A DNA stretch of 64,000 nucleotides from Bacteroidota bacterium (GTDB lineage Bacteria > Bacteroidota > Ignavibacteria > Kapaibacteriales > Kapaibacteriaceae): the NCBI GenBank assembly GCA_018266735.1, contig JAFDZT010000004.1, positions 654,094 to 718,093 on the forward strand, read 5' to 3'. The notes beneath the pieces were generated by a model. It ran no database searches. It was not told the origin of the DNA and saw only the letters and a program-made list of their open reading frames with translations. The translations under genes and the position numbers were made by a program. Below are positions 8,805-16,018 of this stretch, in pieces (position 1 is the stretch's first letter; each line of letters begins with the position of its first letter).

Positions 8805-8855
8805 GGGGTCAATATGTGCGCTAGTTCGTGTCGTTCACAAGCATTCAACGTCCAT

Positions 8856-8898
8856 AGGGAACATTGATCTCTTCCTTCTTTTGTGATCTATGTTCCCT
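8856..8898. promoter_or_regulatory. 14-bp inverted repeat between divergent genes
   Basis: Arms AGGGAACATTGATC (8856-8869) and GATCTATGTTCCCT (8885-8898) match at 13 of 14 positions with a 15-base pyrimidine-rich spacer. It lies between the divergent MFS and lipoprotein genes and could be an operator for either, or a leader hairpin of the plus-strand gene. Confidence 0.5.
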
Positions 8899-8918
8899 CA
8901 TTTCAGCGAGGTGCAGCA

Positions 8919-9608
8919 ATGAGTCCTACGTCCTTCATTCGTCGCGGTAGGTTGATCGTCGCGCAGGTTGCCCTGCTCTTCGCGTGCGGCTGTTCTCTCG
9001 AGCCTGAGAAGAGCTGCAGCAGGGAACCGGATCTGCACCGTGCACTGATCCTGACCCTGCCGGACAGTGTGGCCGTGCAGAATGTGCCGATCATCGTGGA
9101 TAGCAATGCCGAGTACTGCAAGTTCATGATCCGGACCTCGGCGTTCGACCGAATGCTCGCGACACTCGATCCAACCAATGTTATCGCTGGTCGCGCATCG
9201 GTCTACAACCTGTATCTGTATACCACCGGATCTGTCGCAACAACCTCGACGATCGCAGCGGAGGACGTTGTGGGACTCACGGTGTACTATCTCAACTTCG
9301 AGGATGAGTCGTTACGTGTGCGAACGTACGTCCGCAGCAGCACTCGGCCCGGACTGGATCCGATCCTGGCGCTTGACAGTGACGTTGATGGCTGGACGAC
9401 CAACTGCATCGAGTCCATACGCGCATCCGTTCTTCCTATCCATGGATTCACCGGGAGATCGGTCCTCCACATCTATCATACCGATGCCGTCACAAAGGTC
9501 GAACAGGATATCGACCGGTTCAAGCACCTCAATTACGGTGTGAGCAATGAATTCACTCGGCACATCGAGCGCTACATTGAATCGAAGACCGGCACGACTC
9601 CACGATAA
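8919..9608 (+). CDS. uncharacterised lipoprotein
   Basis: 229 residues. The signal peptide ends in a cysteine-rich lipobox (LFACGCSLEP), followed by CSREPDLHRALILTLPDSV. No family recognised. There are two further cysteines in the mature part (EYCKF, TNCIES). ATG 8919 has a weak GAGG upstream. Single gene, facing away from the MFS operon and converging on the luciferase-like gene, so no neighbour explains it. Confidence 0.75.
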   Translation: MSPTSFIRRGRLIVAQVALLFACGCSLEPEKSCSREPDLHRALILTLPDSVAVQNVPIIVDSNAEYCKFMIRTSAFDRMLATLDPTNVIAGRASVYNLYLYTTGSVATTSTIAAEDVVGLTVYYLNFEDESLRVRTYVRSSTRPGLDPILALDSDVDGWTTNCIESIRASVLPIHGFTGRSVLHIYHTDAVTKVEQDIDRFKHLNYGVSNEFTRHIERYIESKTGTTPR

Positions 9609-9643
9609 CAACGGCAGTGCATGTCGTCAGTGCGACGGCGGCG

Positions 9644-10618
9644 TTACGCACCCAGCAGCTCATAGCTCCGCAATCGGTCTGCGTGGTGCTCGGTGATGGT
9701 GACCACGGCGATCTCCTGCGTAGCATAGGTTTTTGCGAGATGTTCGAGTTGCTGACGGGCCGACGTGCCGTCGCCGTAGATCACGCTCCGTCGGCGCATC
9801 TCCACGATCCCCTGCTCAAAGACGGTTGGCGTGATAGTTAATCTATCAATGCTCGATGGGAAACGGACGTTCTTGGCACGCAGGAACGACTGCACGAACC
9901 ACGCCTCGGTGCAGGCCGCAATGGCGCGTGCATCGCGCTCTGTCTCTGCGGCGAAGGCCACGGTGGCGATCATGGTGGTGGGTTCGGAGCACCAGGCGGA
10001 GGGGACGAAGTCGCCCCAATAGATCCGAAACGCCTCTGCCATATTCGTCGGGTCGATAAAGGATCCGAAGGCATACCGCAGACCCAGACGTGCGGCCATG
10101 CGGGCACTGTCGGCACTCGTGCCAAGGATCCACACATCGGGCGCCGTCACGCCATCGGGTACGGCCACCACGTCGGATGTGGGCGTGGGCACATGCAGGT
10201 CGGCAAGGTAGGCAAGGATGGAACGCACCTTCGCCTCGGTGTCGATGTTCGTCTCGCTGCGCAACGCACGCGTCACCACGGGATCGCCACCCGGGGCGCG
10301 TCCCAGACCCAGATCGATCCGACCCGGAAAGAACGCCTCCATGGACCGTGCTACCTCGGCAACCTTCAACGGTGCATAGTGCGGAGCGAGAATGCCACCG
10401 GATCCGATGCGGATGCGCTCTGTGGCCGACGCGAGACGCGTCATCACGATCTCGGGCGAGGCCGATGCGAACGAGGCACCACCATGATGCTCTGCCACCC
10501 AATAGCGATGATAACCCCAGGCATCGGCATGCCGAGCAAGGTCGACGGTGTTGTGAAGGGCTTGCGAGGCCGTGATACCCGCAACAACGGGTGACTGGTC
10601 GAGAATGGAGAGCTTCAT
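9644..10618 (-). CDS. LLM-class flavin-dependent oxidoreductase (luciferase-like, MsnO8-type)
   Basis: 324 residues of the bacterial luciferase-like monooxygenase fold. It begins KLSILDQSPV and has YWVAEHH at about 41-47 and the FMN-site region RIRIGSGGILAPHYAPLKVAE near 90, then the family's late GRAPGGDP segment. Such enzymes oxidise varied substrates with FMNH2 and O2; the substrate is unknown. ATG 10618 was chosen over an in-frame TTG at 10627. Six bases upstream lies a TATCTTTG promoter element, so the message is probably leaderless. Divergent from the chaperone gene. Confidence 0.85.
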   Translation of the reverse strand: MKLSILDQSPVVAGITASQALHNTVDLARHADAWGYHRYWVAEHHGGASFASASPEIVMTRLASATERIRIGSGGILAPHYAPLKVAEVARSMEAFFPGRIDLGLGRAPGGDPVVTRALRSETNIDTEAKVRSILAYLADLHVPTPTSDVVAVPDGVTAPDVWILGTSADSARMAARLGLRYAFGSFIDPTNMAEAFRIYWGDFVPSAWCSEPTTMIATVAFAAETERDARAIAACTEAWFVQSFLRAKNVRFPSSIDRLTITPTVFEQGIVEMRRRSVIYGDGTSARQQLEHLAKTYATQEIAVVTITEHHADRLRSYELLGA

Positions 10619-10623
10619 CTGTA

Positions 10624-10650
10624 GCAAAGATAGCTGGAGCCTATCTTTGC
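10624..10650. promoter_or_regulatory. divergent back-to-back -7 promoter elements
   Basis: Arms GCAAAGATAG (10624-10633) and CTATCTTTGC (10641-10650) form a perfect inverted repeat with a 7-base spacer. Each arm holds TATCTTTG, the Bacteroidota -7 consensus: plus strand 10642-10649, minus strand 10632-10625. The elements end only 4 and 6 bases before ATG 10654 (plus) and ATG 10618 (minus), which implies leaderless transcripts from both. Confidence 0.72.
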
Positions 10651-10653
10651 AAG

Positions 10654-12711
10654 ATGCTTCGACCTCTCCTTCTCGTCCTGGCCCTCTTCCCTGCCACCCT
10701 CCTTGCCCAACGTCCCGTTGCCGGCGTGGTGAATGGCGACACTATTTGGCTTGATGCCTTTGCCCGCGATGTGGGGCGACGGATCGAATACGCCAATTCG
10801 CATGGCACGGCGCACGAGCCCGACGTGATCGAGCAGGCGTGGCGCGATGAGGTGGACCGGCGGTTGATCATGGGCGAGGCGCGGCGACGTGGGATCACGA
10901 TCTCCGACGCCGAGGCCGACTCCATTCTGCTGCACGAGCCACCGGAATACATCAAGCGTGGTGTGCAAGACGCAAAAGGTGAATTCGATCCGATGCTGCT
11001 GGAGTGGATGATGCGAGATCCGGAAGGACTCGTGCGCGCCAAGAATCCGTCACTCTCACCGCAAGAAGTACAACAGGCAACACAACAAGTGCGCGAGAGC
11101 ATGACGGATCTACGTTCGCGGTTCCGCGACGGACTTCTGCGCAAGCGTTTGCAGGACCAGTGGGCAACAACCTTCGTGGTCGATTCAACAGCGCTGATGT
11201 CCGAGTATCTCGAACAATCGTCCACCTGCAAGGCAGATGTGGTGATGATGCCTTGCGCAACCACCACACCACCGCCCACGCATCAGGAGTTGGAGCGCTA
11301 TTGGTTCGGCAACAAGACAACGTACACGTCGGCGCGACCCATGCGACGTCTTGCCTACCTCTCGTTCCCGCTCACCCCAACGAAGGCGGACACGGCTTCG
11401 ATGGTACGCTCGATCACAGACTTTGTGGAGTCGTTCCGACGTGCAGGCACGGCCGCATCGCGCGACTCCATCCTGGCTCGCCTTGCACGCATGGGCGATG
11501 CATCCGAGCGCGTGCTCTTCTCGGCGAACGATCCCGATGGTGCGTTCTATGCGGCAACGAAGTCGGCACAACGCGGACAGATCGTAGGACCGATCCTGTT
11601 CGGCGGCGGCGTGAGCGTGGTGAAGGTGGACAGCATTCGCACGGGCAAGAACATCGCCCGTCGTGTCCGTCGCATCGTCCTCCCTAACGATGCACGTCTT
11701 CGCTCGACCAGCGATCGCATCCGTGCCGCCTTTACCGCCAAAGCCTCCTTCGACTCCCTGCAACGCGCACATTCAGCAGAAGGCAACGATGCCAACGGCA
11801 TCATTCTGTTGCGCGGCATGCTCGATCCGGAAAGCGAACGCATTGTCTTCGGCACCAAGGTCGGCGCACTCAGTCCGGCCGTCAACACCGGCGATGCAAG
11901 CACGATGTTCCTTGTCCTCGAAGAATCACCACGTCTCGTCTACGTGCATGCCATGACCACGGCCTTTCAACCGAGCAGAGCAACCGTCGACAGTGTGTTG
12001 CGCAACGTCGACGCGGCCCTTGCGGCCTATGAAGGCGGCGAGGAGTTAGGGGCCGTGGCGCAACGCTTCGGTAAGAAGATCCAGCTCACGCCGTACTTCG
12101 ACGACAATGCACCCGTGCTTGGCTCCTATCGCTTGCGCGATGCGGCCTTCACCACACAACTCGCTGCAGCCTGCGATCCCGTAGAGACGGCCACGGCAGG
12201 CGTGGTAGCGGCCGTGGTGGCCGATAGCGTCCCCGCAGGCGAGCTGCCGTTCGAGGCATGTTCCGATGCCGTGCTCAAGGACTGGGCCGCGAACGAACGC
12301 TGTCGCATGCGTGCCATGGTGGCGCAAGGAATGGCAGCCTTCATCACGCTCACCGATGGCGGTGAGATGCTGATCACGGAATCGCCGGCCGATATGAAGG
12401 TGGTTCGCAATACCACCATCTCCTATGCCGGTGCCATTGCCAATGTGGGCACCGATGTAAAGCTGGCACGCACCGTCTATGCACAGAACAGAGTTGGACT
12501 TCTCGGTCCACTCCAAGGCGATCGCGGCTGGTACATGGTGAACGTGCGCGAGATCACCCTTGGAGCGGCAAAAGAGTATCCCATGTTCGTGATGTTGCGC
12601 GGCAACGATGCCTTCAAAGACCAGCGCGATGCGGCCTTCGCAGCGTTCCTTCGTTCACTGCGCGACACGTCGACGATCGTCGACGAACGCTGGCACTACT
12701 TCCGGTACTGA
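10654..12711 (+). CDS. SurA/PpiC-like peptidyl-prolyl isomerase, secreted
   Basis: 685 residues with a signal peptide (LLLVLALFPATLLAQ) followed by a SurA-N-like helical domain (VAGVVNGDTIWLDAFARDV, then VDRRLIMGEARRRGI and ISDAEADSIL). This is the start typical of SurA/PpiD periplasmic chaperones that escort outer-membrane proteins. Parvulin-like segments follow at about 225-350 and 350-430 but look divergent, so isomerase activity is not certain. ATG 10654 lies four bases after the promoter element; an in-frame TTG at 10591 would precede the promoter. Stop and next start overlap (TGATG). Confidence 0.75.
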   Translation: MLRPLLLVLALFPATLLAQRPVAGVVNGDTIWLDAFARDVGRRIEYANSHGTAHEPDVIEQAWRDEVDRRLIMGEARRRGITISDAEADSILLHEPPEYIKRGVQDAKGEFDPMLLEWMMRDPEGLVRAKNPSLSPQEVQQATQQVRESMTDLRSRFRDGLLRKRLQDQWATTFVVDSTALMSEYLEQSSTCKADVVMMPCATTTPPPTHQELERYWFGNKTTYTSARPMRRLAYLSFPLTPTKADTASMVRSITDFVESFRRAGTAASRDSILARLARMGDASERVLFSANDPDGAFYAATKSAQRGQIVGPILFGGGVSVVKVDSIRTGKNIARRVRRIVLPNDARLRSTSDRIRAAFTAKASFDSLQRAHSAEGNDANGIILLRGMLDPESERIVFGTKVGALSPAVNTGDASTMFLVLEESPRLVYVHAMTTAFQPSRATVDSVLRNVDAALAAYEGGEELGAVAQRFGKKIQLTPYFDDNAPVLGSYRLRDAAFTTQLAAACDPVETATAGVVAAVVADSVPAGELPFEACSDAVLKDWAANERCRMRAMVAQGMAAFITLTDGGEMLITESPADMKVVRNTTISYAGAIANVGTDVKLARTVYAQNRVGLLGPLQGDRGWYMVNVREITLGAAKEYPMFVMLRGNDAFKDQRDAAFAAFLRSLRDTSTIVDERWHYFRY

Positions 12712-13313
12712 TGCTCACGATCCTTGACTTTGGTGCGGTGTTGTACAACATCGACTTCGACCGGACGCGACAAGCCCTACGCGCATTGCCCGGATACAAT
12801 GGTGTGCCGATCGACTTTGGTGTGGACGTGCAGTCCGATGTCTTTCACGACATCGACAAGGGGGCCATCTCGGAAGCGGCCTTTCGCGCAGAGCTCCGTC
12901 GCATCTGGGGTTTTCAGTGCACCGATGCAGAGCTCGATGCCGCATGGTGCGCCATTCTCATTGGCATGTTCCCCACGTCAACCGACGTGGTGCGGAATTT
13001 CGCAGCTCGCGGACCCGTTGTGTTGCTCAGCAACATCAGCTCATTGCATCTCCGTCATGCACTTCCCGAATGCAACGAGATGCTCTCGTTCTTCACCAAG
13101 AGGTTCTACTCCTTCGAGATCGGCTTGCGTAAGCCCGACCCTGCCGCCTTTCTCCATGTCTGCTCTGTGATGGGCGTTGCACCGCACGAAGCAACGCTCT
13201 ACGACGATTCGTTGGCGAACTGCGAACAAGCGGCGGCCATGGGGATGCACGTGGTGCGCGTGCTCACACCGGAAGTTCTTGTCCCTTTGTCTCTCGGGCA
13301 AACATCAGCGTGA
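12711..13313 (+). CDS. HAD-family hydrolase
   Basis: 200 residues with the HAD motifs in order: nucleophile region LDFGAVLYNID (Asp6), motif II LLSNIS near 102-106, motif III Lys in LRKPDP near 139, and motif IV YDDSLAN near 160-166. A small phosphatase of the HAD-IA group; the substrate is unknown. Translationally coupled to the chaperone gene by one base. Its last 50 bases overlap the 3' end of the convergent MFS gene. Confidence 0.85.
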   Translation: MLTILDFGAVLYNIDFDRTRQALRALPGYNGVPIDFGVDVQSDVFHDIDKGAISEAAFRAELRRIWGFQCTDAELDAAWCAILIGMFPTSTDVVRNFAARGPVVLLSNISSLHLRHALPECNEMLSFFTKRFYSFEIGLRKPDPAAFLHVCSVMGVAPHEATLYDDSLANCEQAAAMGMHVVRVLTPEVLVPLSLGQTSA

Positions 13314-14475
13314 TCAGGCCGATGCCATAGGCACCAGCGAACACGGCCATGGCATTGTTGTATCCGCCAAGCATGGGCACGAGCACACCAACATAGAAGA
13401 CCGTGACCGTCGTGAGGATCCGCCCTGCATTGAAGCACACACCTGTTGCCGTGCTGCGGATGAGCGTCGGGAACAGCTCCGGAATGTAGGCACTGAGCAC
13501 ACCCTGATTGAAGCCGATGCACAGCGAGAGCAGAAACGTACATGCGAAGAGCAGCGGACCGACACCGTTGAGCACAAAGAACAGAATGCACGACACCATG
13601 ATGACGGCCGCATAGCCAAGCGCCGCAGCCCGTCGGCGTCCCATGGCATTCGACACCGCACCCGAGATCGTCCCACCCACCACGGCACCAATGCCGAGCA
13701 TGATCACCGTGCGTGCACGATGCGCTTGTTGATCGGCCGCAGCGCTCATGCTGCTCACCCACGTGGGCATCCACGTATAGGCGGCCCACAACCCAACGAG
13801 CATGCTTCCGAACAACACCAGTCCGATCACCAGATCTCGACGGTAGCGAGCATCGAACAGCGACTCGCGTTGCAGGTGTTTCTCTGCATGCACCGTGGTG
13901 CTCTTCACGAACAGATCGCTCTCTTGCACCATGAGCAACACACCAATGGCCAGTAGGATCGTTGACGATCCCAACAGATAGGCCGTTCGGAAGTCGGCAA
14001 TGAAGTTGTGAATGATCCCCGCCGCAATGAAGCCCACCGGAAATGCATTGATCAGAATGCCCACCAGTCGCGCACGGTTGCCGGCAGACCATGCCTCGGA
14101 GACCATGACGGCCGTGATCATTAGGATGCTGCCTCCACCGATGCCCGTGAGCACCCGACACAACACAAGGAAGGGAAGCGAATCTGCAAAGGAGGTAAGG
14201 AAGACGCCAAGGGCGGCAAAGACCACGCTCCAGAACAACGTCATCTTGCGTCCGATCCGATCCCCCACCAGACCAAGGGCTATGCCGCCGATCGACCACC
14301 CGGCAAGGAAGGCCGCGCCGGCGAACGATCCCACGCGAGCGATCTCGGCCTGATCCGTGGAGTGGAACACATCGCGAACGATGCTGGGCAGATAGACGCT
14401 GAAGAGCGTTGCTCCGATACCGGCACTTGCAGTGGCCAGCCAACTGATCGCATAGAGGGCATGTCGTTGTTGCAT
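13264..14475 (-). CDS. MFS transporter (second of two paralogues)
   Basis: 403 residues with about 12 membrane segments. The signature loop GLVGDRIGRK near residue 72 and the GGSILMITAVMVSEAW helix match the other MFS protein of the window (7587-8804). ATG 14475 is five bases from a TATCTTTG element; longer in-frame starts would lie inside the riboswitch region. It is divergent from the cobalamin-riboswitch gene, from which it is separated by one shared regulatory region. Solute unknown. Its 3' end overlaps the HAD gene by 50 bases. Confidence 0.85.
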   Translation of the reverse strand: MQQRHALYAISWLATASAGIGATLFSVYLPSIVRDVFHSTDQAEIARVGSFAGAAFLAGWSIGGIALGLVGDRIGRKMTLFWSVVFAALGVFLTSFADSLPFLVLCRVLTGIGGGSILMITAVMVSEAWSAGNRARLVGILINAFPVGFIAAGIIHNFIADFRTAYLLGSSTILLAIGVLLMVQESDLFVKSTTVHAEKHLQRESLFDARYRRDLVIGLVLFGSMLVGLWAAYTWMPTWVSSMSAAADQQAHRARTVIMLGIGAVVGGTISGAVSNAMGRRRAAALGYAAVIMVSCILFFVLNGVGPLLFACTFLLSLCIGFNQGVLSAYIPELFPTLIRSTATGVCFNAGRILTTVTVFYVGVLVPMLGGYNNAMAVFAGAYGIGLITLMFARETKGQELPV

Positions 14476-14480
14476 GGCGA

Positions 14481-14488
14481 CAAAGATA
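14481..14488 (-). promoter_or_regulatory. -7 promoter element of the second MFS gene
   Basis: TATCTTTG on the minus strand (14488-14481), five bases before ATG 14475, exactly the arrangement at 10624-10650. A leaderless message is likely. Confidence 0.6.
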
Positions 14489-14501
14489 AAGATAAAACCT
14501 C

Positions 14502-14509
14502 TATATTCG
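14502..14509 (+). promoter_or_regulatory. possible -7 element of the riboswitch transcript
   Basis: TATATTCG differs from TAnnTTTG at one position and lies 13 bases before the first riboswitch stem, a sensible start distance. No clear -33 element seen. Confidence 0.4.
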
Positions 14510-14521
14510 CGCCCTACATCG

Positions 14522-14645
14522 GAACACGGTTGCTGCCTCCTTGAGCTCTCGGGGAAGCGGGTGAAAATCCCGCGCGGTTGCGCCACCGTAACGATCACGA
14601 TGCTTGTGAGCATCGCGGATCGAAGCCGGAATACCGACCGTGTTC
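14522..14645 (+). ncRNA. cobalamin riboswitch
   Basis: A closing stem pairs GAACACGGT (14522-14530) with ACCGTGTTC (14637-14645). Inside are the conserved elements GGGAAGCGGGTGAAAATCC (from 14552), GCGCCACCGTAA (14580-14591) and a B12 box AGCCGGAATACCGACC (14624-14639). Downstream, a CTCTG/CAGAG hairpin (14663-14679) directly precedes the AAAGGA ribosome-binding site (14680-14685) of the propeller gene, so control is probably at translation: cobalamin binding lowers expression. Confidence 0.93.
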
Positions 14646-14692
14646 GCCATTTTCATCCACCGCTCTGCGCATCACAGAGAAAGGATCTCGAT

Positions 14693-16000
14693 ATGCACAA
14701 TCGTGCACTCGTTTTCGTCTTCGCTGCCTTCAGCATCCTCGCCACCCTCCCCTCCTTTGGGCAAACGCGAGTCCTCAACACTCCCCTTCAACCGGTCGCT
14801 CTGCATCGCAGTGGCAACACCATCGTTGCGTTGACATCGCGCACGGATGTGGACTTCGACAACACCATCGACTCGGGCGACGTCGCAGCGTCGTTTGTGA
14901 CGTTCGATCTGAACGGCAACGAGATCGGTCGACGTGCCCTCCCCTGGGCCAACGTGAATGCACTGCGCAGTTACGTCGACACGGCCTTCAATGAACTCTA
15001 CGTGATCATCGACGACAGTATCGTGGTCTACGACCTTGCCACTATGGCGCAAGGCAAGACGGTATGGAAAGATGGCGCATCGGCCATCAGCATGACGCAC
15101 GACGCCGAAGTGGCCTTCATCAGCGTCCGTCCGAACTTCACCGATCCCGGCTCCGTGCAAGTGGTGAACACGCTCACATGGAGCGTGGTGCGCATACTGC
15201 CGGCCGGCGTGAATGTACAGATGTCGCAATGGTATCGCACGGCGGCAGGGAAGCAAGGTCTCATCGTTGTCAGCGAAGGGTCCTTCGGAGAAATGAACGG
15301 CACCGTGGATGTATGGGAAGTGAACGATGCCGAGTGGACGAAGCGTGCAACGTTCACGGGTGGTGTGCCCAATCACATTGCCGTCGATGGTGACGTTGCC
15401 TATGTGACGATGAACACGGCACACAAGGTGATCCGCATCGATCTCACCACGGCACAACAAGTGGCCACCTATCCTACCGGGACGACCGGGTTCGATGGTC
15501 CGCGCGAGTCCGTCGTGGCCGGTCCCTTCCTCGTCACGTCCACCTTCACCGGCGATGTGCGCGTGTTCAACATCGAGACCACGGACCGACTGCTCACTGT
15601 TGACGTGGGTGCCAAGCCCGAGGGTCTGCTCTTGAACACCAACGCATCGTCCAACGAAGTGTGGATCACGCGTGCGTTCAAGACCGGTGCGTACGATGCC
15701 GACAGTGGCATCGGCATTTTCAAGACCGTGCTGCCAACGTCCGTGCAGGAAGATCCAACCTCCGTTACGTCGGCACTTGCCGCCCCCAACCCTGCCTCTT
15801 CGCACATCGTGTTCTCGGAAATGCAAACATCCTCGCCAACCTTCCGCCTTACATCCTCCGTGGGCATGCCCATTGCCACGCAAGGACGCATGCTTGCCTT
15901 GCCAAACGGCAGCGTGCTCTTGGATGTAAGCGATCTTGCCGAAGGTGTGTACTGTTGTTCAGACGGACGCACGTCGACGAAGTTTGTAGTACGGCGCTAG
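14693..16000 (+). CDS. cobalamin-regulated, T9SS-exported YncE-like beta-propeller
   Basis: 435 residues: signal peptide (FVFAAFSILATLPSFGQ), a repeat domain of about 340 residues with the alternating strands of a YVTN/YncE-type propeller (for example PNHIAVDGDVAYVTMNTAHKV), and a C-terminal type A sorting domain from about 365 (APNPAS, then LDVSDLAEGVYCC and KFVVRR at the end). The protein should be exported by the type IX system and held at, or released from, the surface. A cobalamin riboswitch stands directly in front. In Bacteroides, BtuG is a surface propeller that captures B12 for BtuB; this may be a T9SS-anchored counterpart (inference). No BtuB or SusD-like gene is adjacent. ATG 14693 has AAAGGA 7 bases upstream. 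Confidence 0.85.
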   Translation: MHNRALVFVFAAFSILATLPSFGQTRVLNTPLQPVALHRSGNTIVALTSRTDVDFDNTIDSGDVAASFVTFDLNGNEIGRRALPWANVNALRSYVDTAFNELYVIIDDSIVVYDLATMAQGKTVWKDGASAISMTHDAEVAFISVRPNFTDPGSVQVVNTLTWSVVRILPAGVNVQMSQWYRTAAGKQGLIVVSEGSFGEMNGTVDVWEVNDAEWTKRATFTGGVPNHIAVDGDVAYVTMNTAHKVIRIDLTTAQQVATYPTGTTGFDGPRESVVAGPFLVTSTFTGDVRVFNIETTDRLLTVDVGAKPEGLLLNTNASSNEVWITRAFKTGAYDADSGIGIFKTVLPTSVQEDPTSVTSALAAPNPASSHIVFSEMQTSSPTFRLTSSVGMPIATQGRMLALPNGSVLLDVSDLAEGVYCCSDGRTSTKFVVRR

Positions 16001-16018
16001 TGGCCTAAGTTGCGCGTT

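Noticed and set aside
14672-15883. 403-codon open frame on the minus strand through the propeller gene
   Set aside because: It is antisense to a gene with signal peptide, sorting domain and riboswitch. Its product is rich in His, Arg and Gly in no recognisable pattern, an effect of codon use on the real strand.
16001-16018. Leaderless promoter (TAAGTTGC) before the Asp-box gene
   Set aside because: Two mismatches to TAnnTTTG; more likely the gene is co-transcribed with the propeller.
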